30,588 nt of DNA from CAYSNP01 sp964432485 (GTDB lineage: Bacteria; Bacillota; Clostridia; Christensenellales; DTU072). The notes beneath the pieces are model-generated. The model was not told the origin of the DNA, made no database searches, and saw only the letters and a program-made list of their open reading frames with translations. The position numbers and the translations under genes are program-made. Position 1 is the first letter of the stretch, and every line of letters starts with the position of its first letter. Shown here piece by piece: positions 25,027 to 30,588 of this stretch. The stretch is taken from NCBI GenBank assembly GCA_964432485.1, contig CAYSNP010000022.1, positions 1 through 30,588 on the forward strand, read 5' to 3'.

Positions 25027-25051
25027 GCCTCCTATATGGCATATAGGAGGC
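25027..25051 (-). terminator. Terminator-like hairpin after the peroxiredoxin-rubredoxin-like operon
   Basis: A perfect 11-bp stem pairs GCCTCCTATAT (25027-25037) with ATATAGGAGGC (25041-25051) around a 3-nt loop. On the minus strand TTTAGCATTACTTTTTATTT follows, so the U-run is imperfect. It lies 28 bp past the stop of the rubredoxin-like gene. Confidence 0.6.
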
Positions 25052-25079
25052 ACGCAAATTGATTATTAAGGAGTATTTT

Positions 25080-25409
25080 TTACCACTTACCTTTGCTTAG
25101 ATGTGAAGCAATTTCTGCTTTGCATTTTTGCTTTAGCATCCAGGCATCGTCTTTTGCTTGATTAAATAAAGCTAAACAAGGCGGGTCAAGGTTAAGTCCT
25201 ATGCCTTCTTTGGCAAGTTTCTCTATTTTCATAGCCAGGATTATTAGCTCTGCATGTATATCATTAGTTCGGTCCGAAACATATATCTTCTTTGCCTCTT
25301 CCTCACTAAGCGCTACGAACTTTTCCTTAGGAGCGCCGCATTTAGGACACTTACCAGGTGCAGAATCTCCTTCATGTATGTAACCGCATACCGTGCATTT
25401 GAATAGCAT
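25080..25409 (-). CDS. Rubredoxin-like domain protein with helical C-terminus
   Basis: A 109-aa protein. Residues 1-30 form a rubrerythrin-type rubredoxin-like zinc-ribbon that would bind one iron through Cys5/Cys8 (CTVCGYI) and Cys21/Cys24 (CPKCGAP). The remaining 75 residues are helical (DIHAELIILAMKIEKLAKEG and a second helix) but lack the ExxH ligand sets of rubrerythrin's ferritin-like di-iron site. It may be an electron carrier with a docking domain. AAAGGAG precedes the ATG, and the gene starts 21 bp after the peroxiredoxin stop. A role as reductant for that peroxiredoxin is an inference from the operon. Confidence 0.8.
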   Translation of the reverse strand: MLFKCTVCGYIHEGDSAPGKCPKCGAPKEKFVALSEEEAKKIYVSDRTNDIHAELIILAMKIEKLAKEGIGLNLDPPCLALFNQAKDDAWMLKQKCKAEIASHLSKGKW

Positions 25410-25430
25410 ATTTATTCTCCTTTAATTTGT

Positions 25431-26102
25431 TTATTTCTTTTCTTTTTTGAAGCACATAAACCAGTCTAGGCAATATTGGTCGTTAGCTTTTGATTCCATT
25501 CTTTCTTTAGCTGTGCCGCAGGAGCCGGGAGTAGGTATAATTGTATCGTCGCCCGGACGCCAGTCCGCAGGTGTTGCCACATTGTCTTTGTCAGCTTTTT
25601 GCAGCGCAAGGATAATGCGCTTGAGCTCATCAAAGTTGCGCCCCATCGAAAGCGGATAATACAGGATTGTCCTAATCTTGCCTTCGGGGTCAATTACAAA
25701 TACCGCTCTTACTGCTTGGGTATCAGACTGTCCGGGTTGAATCATACCAAACTTATTGGCAACATCCATTTTGATATCCTCAATAAGAGGGAATTTGACC
25801 TCTAGGTTTTTCATACCTTTCCATTCTATCTCTTGAATCTTTCTTAGCCATGCGATATGAGCATAAAGGGAGTCTACGCTTAGCCCAATCAGCTCTGTAT
25901 TAAGAGCGGCAAAATCGTCCGCCATAGCGGCAAAGGTCATAAACTCGGTGGTACAAACGGGGGTAAAATCGGCAGGGTGTGAAAATAATATTACCCATTT
26001 GCCTTTGTAGTCTTCGGGGAAATTAATTATCCCTTGTGTGGTCACGGCAGAAAAAGCCGGTGCTGGTTCGCCTATTAGTGGCATTTTGTTATAGTTTTCC
26101 AT
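25431..26102 (-). CDS. Peroxiredoxin, Prx6 type
   Basis: A 223-aa thiol peroxidase that reduces hydrogen peroxide and organic peroxides. The peroxidatic Cys50 lies in SHPADFTPVCTTEF with the conserved Pro and Thr, and the catalytic Arg is in TQAVRAVFVIDP. The long C-terminal arm (ADWRPGDDTIIPTP) is the Prx6/AhpC-TSA extension. Cys211 and Cys217 near the end (YCLDWFMC) have the spacing of the C-terminal cysteines in archaeal Prx6 enzymes, so a resolving cysteine is likely and '1-Cys' would be misleading. GAAGGAGGAG precedes the ATG. It is the first gene of an operon with the rubredoxin-like protein, divergent from rubredoxin-hcp. Confidence 0.93.
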   Translation of the reverse strand: MENYNKMPLIGEPAPAFSAVTTQGIINFPEDYKGKWVILFSHPADFTPVCTTEFMTFAAMADDFAALNTELIGLSVDSLYAHIAWLRKIQEIEWKGMKNLEVKFPLIEDIKMDVANKFGMIQPGQSDTQAVRAVFVIDPEGKIRTILYYPLSMGRNFDELKRIILALQKADKDNVATPADWRPGDDTIIPTPGSCGTAKERMESKANDQYCLDWFMCFKKEKK

Positions 26103-26126
26103 TTATTTCTCCTCCTTCACAGAAAA

Positions 26127-26155
26127 ATATTAACATTTCTTGACTTTGTTGTCAA
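26127..26155 (-). promoter_or_regulatory. Promoter of the peroxiredoxin operon
   Basis: On the minus strand TTGACA (complement of 26150-26155), a 17-bp spacer and TAATAT (complement of 26127-26132). The predicted leader is about 18 nt. Confidence 0.7.
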
Positions 26156-26200
26156 TGGTGTCCTATGTATCCAGTATAGTAGACAGCCCGCCTTACTGTC

Positions 26201-26215
26201 TGTGACTAAATCACA
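26201..26215. promoter_or_regulatory. CRP/FNR-type palindrome between the redox operons
   Basis: TGTGA-CTAAA-TCACA is a perfect 5-bp inverted repeat with CRP-like half-sites and a 5-bp centre. A preceding inverted repeat, AGACAG (26181-26186) / CTGTCT (26196-26201), adjoins it. The centre lies about 84 bp upstream of the predicted rubredoxin-hcp start, a workable activator position. hcp genes of anaerobes are often controlled by HcpR, a CRP/FNR-superfamily protein. Assigning this site to HcpR is inference. Confidence 0.4.
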
Positions 26216-26256
26216 TAGAATATCCCAATAAGTACCCTTTGAAAGCAATTTAGTAA

Positions 26257-26285
26257 TTGACAATTTGTGCTTATTATGGTAATTT
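26257..26285 (+). promoter_or_regulatory. Promoter of rubredoxin-hcp
   Basis: A consensus TTGACA (26257-26262), a 17-bp spacer and a weak TAATTT (26280-26285). The poor -10 fits a promoter that needs an activator. The predicted start is near 26292. Confidence 0.55.
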
Positions 26286-26302
26286 AGAATAAATTAAAAA
26301 GT

Positions 26303-26317
26303 AGGTAATTATTACCT
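26303..26317. promoter_or_regulatory. 15-bp palindrome in the rubredoxin leader
   Basis: AGGTAAT-T-ATTACCT is a perfect palindrome lying between the predicted start point and the ribosome-binding site (AGGAGG at 26322-26327). A further GGTAAT half-site occurs at 26278-26283 across the -10 region. The position suits a repressor operator. Its regulator is unknown. Confidence 0.42.
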
Positions 26318-26332
26318 TAATAGGAGGACAAA

Positions 26333-26491
26333 ATGGACAAGTACAGATGCATTGTATGCGGATATATCTATGACCCTGCAATAGGCGACCCCGAAGGGGG
26401 AATCCCTGACGGCACTTCTTTTGAAGATTTACCCGATGATTGGGTATGCCCGGAATGTTATGTAAGCAAAGATGAGTTTGAAAAGATTTAA
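26333..26491 (+). CDS. Rubredoxin
   Basis: A 52-aa single-iron electron carrier. Residues 6-9 (CIVC) and the CPEC near residues 39-42 provide the four cysteine ligands. The conserved YDPAIGDPEGGIPDGTSFED and LPDDWVCP segments are typical. The second cysteine pair is followed by Tyr (CPECYVSK) where most rubredoxins have Gly (CPxCGxxK), an unusual substitution in the iron loop. AGGAGGACAAA precedes the ATG. The hcp start lies 11 bp after the stop, so the two form an operon, and this protein is the likely electron donor to Hcp or to a partner such as an NO or oxygen reductase. Confidence 0.93.
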   Translation: MDKYRCIVCGYIYDPAIGDPEGGIPDGTSFEDLPDDWVCPECYVSKDEFEKI

Positions 26492-26502
26492 GGAGAGCAC
26501 CT

Positions 26503-28131
26503 ATGGCTATGTTTTGTTACCAGTGTCAAGAGACAGCAAGGGGTACAGGTTGTGAGGTAAAGGGAGTTTGCGGCAAAAGCGAATCGCTTGCAAAACTAAT
26601 GGACCTATTGATATACTCGCTTAAAGGACTATCTATTGTAGTTATGGATAGCGCACTCCCGCCTGAGGAGTTAGGCTCAATCAACTATGATATGCTTTCT
26701 GCCCTTTTTATGACTATCACCAATGCCAATTTTGATGAGGAGGCAATAATAGCACAAACCAAAAAGATTATAGCCCATAGGGATAGCTTAAAGGCAAAAT
26801 ATCCTGTTGCTTCCACACTTGATGCAGTACAATTTACTTTAGGTAATAAAGAGCAAATGCTGGATAAGGCTACCAAAGTAGGGGTTTTGGCTACCGAAAA
26901 CGAGGATATTCGCTCCTTGAGAGAAGTTGTAATCTACGGGCTTAAAGGTATGGCGGCCTATGCGGAACATGCCCTTAATATAGGCAAGCAAGACTACTCC
27001 ATTTACACTTTTATGTATGAGGCTCTTGCCGCTACACTCAATGATAGCCTTAGTGCAGATGAGCTAATTGCCCTAGTGTTAAAGACGGGCGAGTATGGCG
27101 TTAAGGCAATGGCGGTACTGGACGATGCCAATACTTCTAAGTATGGCAATCCAAAGGCAACTAAGGTTAATATAGGAGTAAGGGACAACCCTGCCATACT
27201 TATATCAGGGCATGACCTGCTGGATTTAGAGCAACTGCTGGAGCAAACAGCAGGTTCAGGCGTGGATGTGTATACCCATGGCGAAATGCTACCTGCGCAT
27301 TCTTACCCTTATTTTGAAAAGTATTCTCATCTTGTAGGCAACTATGGCAATGCTTGGTGGAAGCAAACCACAGAGTTTGCCACTTTTGGAGGGCCTATTT
27401 TATTTACTACCAATTGTATTGTGCCACCCCGCAACGAACAAATAAGACAGCGGATTTATACCACAGGTTCGACAGGATACCCCGACTGTGTACATATAGA
27501 GCCCGATAAAAATGGTAAAAAGGACTTTTCTGCAATTATTGAACATGCCAAAAAGTTGACCGCTCCTGAAGAAATAGAAAAGGGTACAATTGTCGGCGGA
27601 TTTGCTCATGCACAGCTTACTGCACTTGCTGATAATATTGTAGATGCTGTCAAAGCCGGAGCTATTAAGAAGTTCTTTGTAATGGCAGGCTGTGACGGCA
27701 GAGCACGCAGCAGAGAATATTATACAGAATTTGCTTCTAAACTCCCTAAAGATACTGTTATTCTTACTGCCGGCTGCGCTAAATACAGGTATAACAAGCT
27801 CAATCTTGGCGAAATAGGCGGCATCCCCAGGGTGCTGGATGCAGGGCAATGCAATGATAGCTATTCGCTTGTGCTAATAGCCCTAAAATTAAAAGAAATC
27901 TTTGGATTGGACGATATCAACAAGTTGCCCATAGTGTTTAATATTGCTTGGTATGAACAAAAGGCAGTAATAGTTTTGCTTGCATTATTATATCTTGGGG
28001 TCAAGAACATTCATTTAGGTCCAACCTTACCCGGCTTTTGGTCAGCTAATGTAAAGGCAATAATTCAAAATGCCTTTGGCATAGGCACTATTGCCGCCGC
28101 TGATGAGGACATTGCTAAATTTTTAAGCTAA
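26503..28131 (+). CDS. hcp: Hydroxylamine reductase / hybrid-cluster protein
   Basis: Hcp is a cytosolic iron-sulfur protein that reduces hydroxylamine to ammonia in vitro. It acts in nitric oxide and nitrosative-stress defence. The 542-aa protein has the N-terminal Cys5-x2-Cys8-x8-Cys17-x5-Cys23 cluster motif of the class found in strict anaerobes. Hybrid-cluster ligands include His237 (SGHDLLD), Cys305 (TTNCIVPP), Cys425 (TAGCAKYRYN) and Cys450 (DAGQCNDSYS). AGGAGAG precedes the ATG. It is translated just after rubredoxin and shares a promoter region with candidate CRP/FNR-type and other palindromes. The composite repeat begins within about 20 bp of its stop. Confidence 0.96.
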   Translation: MAMFCYQCQETARGTGCEVKGVCGKSESLAKLMDLLIYSLKGLSIVVMDSALPPEELGSINYDMLSALFMTITNANFDEEAIIAQTKKIIAHRDSLKAKYPVASTLDAVQFTLGNKEQMLDKATKVGVLATENEDIRSLREVVIYGLKGMAAYAEHALNIGKQDYSIYTFMYEALAATLNDSLSADELIALVLKTGEYGVKAMAVLDDANTSKYGNPKATKVNIGVRDNPAILISGHDLLDLEQLLEQTAGSGVDVYTHGEMLPAHSYPYFEKYSHLVGNYGNAWWKQTTEFATFGGPILFTTNCIVPPRNEQIRQRIYTTGSTGYPDCVHIEPDKNGKKDFSAIIEHAKKLTAPEEIEKGTIVGGFAHAQLTALADNIVDAVKAGAIKKFFVMAGCDGRARSREYYTEFASKLPKDTVILTAGCAKYRYNKLNLGEIGGIPRVLDAGQCNDSYSLVLIALKLKEIFGLDDINKLPIVFNIAWYEQKAVIVLLALLYLGVKNIHLGPTLPGFWSANVKAIIQNAFGIGTIAAADEDIAKFLS

Positions 28132-28197
28132 TCAAGGATACTGCGCTCTACCGTCATTGCGCGGAGCAAAGCGACAAAGCAATCCAGGGCTAAGATA

Positions 28198-28290
28198 CAC
28201 GCTAAAGCGTGATGAAATACACTTGCCTAAATGCAAGTGATGAAATGCATTTACTGCGTAAATGGTGAAATACATTTGCGTCCGCAAATG
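28198..28290 (+). repeat. Four-unit hairpin array, type A
   Basis: Four perfect hairpins are separated by linkers ATGAAATA, ATGAAAT and GTGAAATA. The stems are CACGC/GCGTG (28198-28211), CACTTGC/GCAAGTG (28220-28239), CATTTAC/GTAAATG (28248-28264) and CATTTGCG/CGCAAATG (28273-28290). Stems share only the outer CA...TG. Their inner bases differ but always pair. Copy 1 (97-137) lacks the second and third units. Confidence 0.88.
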
Positions 28291-28488
28291 ATTAAGGAGA
28301 AGCTCTGGAGCAAGGCGTTGTAAGGTTATTTTATTCAAGGAGCAACCCTCTGAAGTCTGGATTGCTTCATTACCATTCGCAATGACTCTTACCCCATCGT
28401 CTTTGCGAGGCACAAAAGTGCCGAAGCAATCCAGCTCTTACGATAGCATAGCTTAACCTTACCTACAAGTCAATACTACAATACAATG

Positions 28489-28628
28489 TCGCCGCTAGGC
28501 GATACATAATGTCAATGCGTCAGCATTGATACATAATGCCACCTTTAGGTGGTACATAATGTTGCCTTTAGGCAACACATAATGCATTGCGTAGCAATGT
28601 ACATAATGCCGCCGACAGGCGGTACTTT
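28489..28628 (+). repeat. Six-unit covarying hairpin array, type B, ending as a terminator-like unit
   Basis: Six perfect hairpins repeat every 23-27 bp, joined by the constant 9-bp linker TACATAATG (once CACATAATG). Stems are TCGCC/GGCGA (28489-28502), TCAATGC/GCATTGA (28512-28529), CCACC/GGTGG (28539-28552), TTGCC/GGCAA (28562-28575), CATTGC/GCAATG (28585-28599) and CCGCC/GGCGG (28609-28622). Loops are 3-4 nt. The last stem runs into TACTTTTT and could terminate hcp transcription. Stem sequences differ from unit to unit while pairing is kept throughout. Confidence 0.88.
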
Positions 28629-30413
28629 TTATTCCATTGCTTTTATATTTCTCTTTAGCGCTCTGCGTTGGCGATGCAGTTCCTCCGGCATTCTATCAAA
28701 AGTTTTGAAATATCGGTCAATTTCTTTTACTTCATCTACCCAATATTCCTTTTCTACCTTTAGGATACTTGCAAGTTTTTCCCTAGAGAAGTCCAACCCT
28801 TCTAAGTTAATATCTTCAGGATAAGGCACATAACCTATTGGAGTCTCTTGCGCGCTTACATTGCCTTCGCATCTTTCTACTATCCAATCCAGCACCCTCA
28901 TATTGTCGCCAAAGCCCGGCCAAATGAATTTGCCGTTCTCATCAAGTCTAAACCAGTTGACATTGAATACTTTAGGCATATATTTTGCATCACGGCTACC
29001 CATTTTAAGCCAATGGCCAAAATAATCGCCCATATTATAGCCGCAAAAAGGCAACATTGCCATTGGGTCATGGCGAAGCACACCTACTTTGCCCGCTGCT
29101 GCCGCAGTAGTTTCTGAGGACATTATTGCCCCCATAAACACTCCGTGCTTCCAATCTCTTGCCTGATAAACTAGCGGAGTGGTCTTAGCGCGCCTTCCGC
29201 CAAATAGTATTGCGCTAAGAGGCACGCCTTGAGGTTTTTCCCAATTCTTAGAAATACAAGGACAATTCTTAGCAGGAGCGGTGAATCGGGAGTTGGGGTT
29301 AGCTCCAAGTATCTTTTTACCGTTTTCATCTACCATTCCGTCATGCCATTTGTTGCCTATCCAATCTTCCGCATTGGCAGGAGGATTGTTATCCAGTCCT
29401 TCCCACCATACGGTTTTATTATCCAAATTAAGTACCACATTGGTAAAAATCGTACCTTCTCTGGTGCTAGCAAGCGCATTGGGATTGCTTTTTTCGTTAG
29501 TGCCAGGCGCTACGCCAAAGAATCCGTTTTCGGGATTGATGGCATACAGCATTTTGCCTCTGCCTTTCCTTATCCATGCAATATCATCCCCTACCGTCCA
29601 GACCTTATAGCCTTTATCCGTATAAGTTTTGGGAGGAATCAACATAGCAAGGTTGGTTTTGCCACAAGCGGAAGGAAATGCCGCCGCTATATAAATAGTC
29701 TTACCGTCAGGCTTTTCCACCCCAAGGATCAGCATATGTTCCGCCATCCAATTTTCTTGACGGGCTTGATAGCTGGCTATCCTTAAAGCATGACATTTTT
29801 TACCTAGCAACACATTGCCGCCATAGCCTGAGTTTACAGAATAAATATAGTTTTGTTCAGGAAAATGGCAAATATATCTATTTTCCAGCTCCAGCTTAAC
29901 TTTGCTGTGCACTCCTCTGGTAAAGTCATTGCTATCCCCTAAATGCTCTACTACTTTTGGGCCTACTCTGGTCATAATAATCATATTGAGCACTACATAA
30001 ATGCTATCAGTCAGCTCTATGCCAATCTTTGCGAATCTGCTCCCTACCTTGCCCATACTGTACGGAATAACATACATAGTTCGCCCACGCATTGCACCTT
30101 CCGAAATCTTATGCATTAGCGCAAAAGTTTCCTCCGGGTCTTTCCAATTGTTGGTTGGGCCTGCCTCTTCTTTAGTTTTGCTGCAAATGAATGTGCGGTC
30201 TTCCACCCTTGCCACATCATTTACCGCTGTTCTATGATAAACACATCCCGGCAGCAATTTTTGGTTAAGTTTAATAATTTCGCCGGTTTTTGTAGCTTCT
30301 TTAATTAACTGATTTTTCTGCTTTTTGCTTCCGTCTATCCAAACTATTTTATCCGGACAGAAGATGCTCTCGTATTTGCTAATGAAGTCTAAAACATTCT
30401 TGTTAGTAGTCAT
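28629..30413 (-). CDS. pckG: Phosphoenolpyruvate carboxykinase (GTP)
   Basis: PckG interconverts oxaloacetate plus GTP and phosphoenolpyruvate plus CO2 plus GDP. In anaerobes it may run in the carboxylating direction. The 594-aa protein has the GTP-type length and signatures: the kinase-1 loop FPSACGKTN (246-254) with the reactive Cys250, the GDDIAWIRKG metal region, and ENGFFGVAPGTN. The ATG at 30413 is chosen because AAGGAGA lies 6 nt upstream. The ten-codon longer frame starting at 30443 overlaps that site. It is a single-gene unit with its own promoter, and its stop codon abuts the last hairpin of the composite repeat. Confidence 0.97.
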   Translation of the reverse strand: MTTNKNVLDFISKYESIFCPDKIVWIDGSKKQKNQLIKEATKTGEIIKLNQKLLPGCVYHRTAVNDVARVEDRTFICSKTKEEAGPTNNWKDPEETFALMHKISEGAMRGRTMYVIPYSMGKVGSRFAKIGIELTDSIYVVLNMIIMTRVGPKVVEHLGDSNDFTRGVHSKVKLELENRYICHFPEQNYIYSVNSGYGGNVLLGKKCHALRIASYQARQENWMAEHMLILGVEKPDGKTIYIAAAFPSACGKTNLAMLIPPKTYTDKGYKVWTVGDDIAWIRKGRGKMLYAINPENGFFGVAPGTNEKSNPNALASTREGTIFTNVVLNLDNKTVWWEGLDNNPPANAEDWIGNKWHDGMVDENGKKILGANPNSRFTAPAKNCPCISKNWEKPQGVPLSAILFGGRRAKTTPLVYQARDWKHGVFMGAIMSSETTAAAAGKVGVLRHDPMAMLPFCGYNMGDYFGHWLKMGSRDAKYMPKVFNVNWFRLDENGKFIWPGFGDNMRVLDWIVERCEGNVSAQETPIGYVPYPEDINLEGLDFSREKLASILKVEKEYWVDEVKEIDRYFKTFDRMPEELHRQRRALKRNIKAME

Positions 30414-30461
30414 TCGAGTTCTCCTTAAAAAAAAGTTTCCCACTTTAATGATGGTATTAAT

Positions 30462-30490
30462 ATTCTACCACATTATATTAATAATTGCAA
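30462..30490 (-). promoter_or_regulatory. Promoter of pckG
   Basis: On the minus strand TTGCAA (complement of 30485-30490), a 17-bp spacer and TAGAAT (complement of 30462-30467). The leader to the ATG at 30413 is about 42 nt. Bases 30491-30588 show no recognisable gene before the window ends. Confidence 0.68.
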
Positions 30491-30588
30491 ATAAATGCCC
30501 TTCCTAAAATATATATAAAAAGCAGAAGTCGACTCGGGAGTTTGACACTTAAAATATAGCAAATCGCTGTTTAAGCCTGTGGGGGCTT

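Larger units (their letters stand above)
28150..28628 (+). repeat. Composite palindromic repeat, copy 2 (fullest copy)
   Basis: This non-coding element fills the gene-free stretch between the convergent hcp and pckG genes. In order it has: a REP arm (CGTCATTGCGCGGAGC to AAGCAATCCAGGGCT, 28152-28191); the type-A hairpin array (28198-28290); the conserved core (28308-28368); an outward REP arm ending CGCAATGAC; an inward arm (GTCTTTGCGAGGCAC, AAAA, GTGCC, GAAGCAATCCAG) containing the perfect small stem GGCAC/GTGCC; a tail (28437-28480); and the type-B hairpin array (28489-28622) ending in TACTTTTT. The tail and first type-B hairpin are homologous to copy 3 at 3265-3334 in reverse. Minus-strand frames across it are spurious. 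Confidence 0.88.

Noticed and set aside
28132..28413. A 93-codon minus-strand frame downstream of hcp
   Set aside because: It lies entirely within composite repeat copy 2 (REP arms, hairpins, core). Such frames are commonly misannotated as hypothetical proteins.
28489..28622. CRISPR array with 9-bp repeats
   Set aside because: The constant part is far too short, and the variable parts are self-complementary hairpins rather than unrelated spacers.

Overview
The window looks like part of a draft genome or MAG contig from a low-GC, anaerobic, Clostridia-like Bacillota. This is inferred from the AT-rich intergenic DNA, AGGAGG ribosome-binding sites, near-consensus sigma-A promoters (TTGACA/TATAAT, 16-17 bp spacers), TTG and GTG starts, and the gene content (class I hybrid-cluster protein, rubredoxins, GTP-type PEPCK, GGDEF/HD-GYP hybrid). 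No genus can be assigned. A run of exactly 100 N (3379-3478) is a scaffold gap. No rRNA, tRNA, transposase, integrase or CRISPR array was seen.

Layout. 1-361: a composite palindromic repeat, then queH (minus). 1057-3249: a PAS/GGDEF/HD-GYP c-di-GMP protein. 3262-3665: a second, inverted copy of the composite repeat, expanded into a 50-bp tandem array across the gap. 3817-7989: a PLP aminotransferase and a GH38 alpha-mannosidase, apparently one operon behind a possible attenuator. 8028-12716: housekeeping and unknown genes (YcxB-like protein, tail-anchored protein, cysS, four-TM protein, rmuC). 12797-14834: an SCP2-like protein and a class III aminotransferase. 14986-23088: an L-rhamnose/rhamnoside locus (GPH symporter, GH78, rhaB, rhaA, rhaD) with a divergent AraC regulator. 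23123-24809: a PHP phosphoesterase and a zinc-dependent phospholipase C-like protein. 25080-28131: a divergent redox-stress locus, with Prx6-type peroxiredoxin and a rubredoxin-like protein on one side and rubredoxin and hcp on the other. 28132-28628: the fullest copy of the composite repeat. 28629-30413: pckG.

How genes work together. The rhamnose locus encodes uptake of rhamnosides or rhamnose, cytosolic release of L-rhamnose by a signal-less GH78, and conversion through rhamnulose and rhamnulose-1-P to DHAP and lactaldehyde. The redox locus pairs peroxide removal with rubredoxin electron carriers and hydroxylamine/NO detoxification. Candidate CRP/FNR-like and other palindromes lie between its two arms.

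Most unusual structure. Three copies of one composite, non-coding element (about 77-335, 3262-3665 inverted, 28150-28628) lie beside gene 3' ends. They share REP-like GCAATCCAG modules, a core that is 59/61 identical between two copies, and two kinds of hairpin array. Within the arrays the linkers are constant (ATGAAATA-type or TACATAATG) while the stems differ in sequence yet remain perfectly complementary. Unit number differs between copies (2 versus 4 hairpins in one array type, 1 versus 6 in the other), so the arrays gain and lose whole hairpins.
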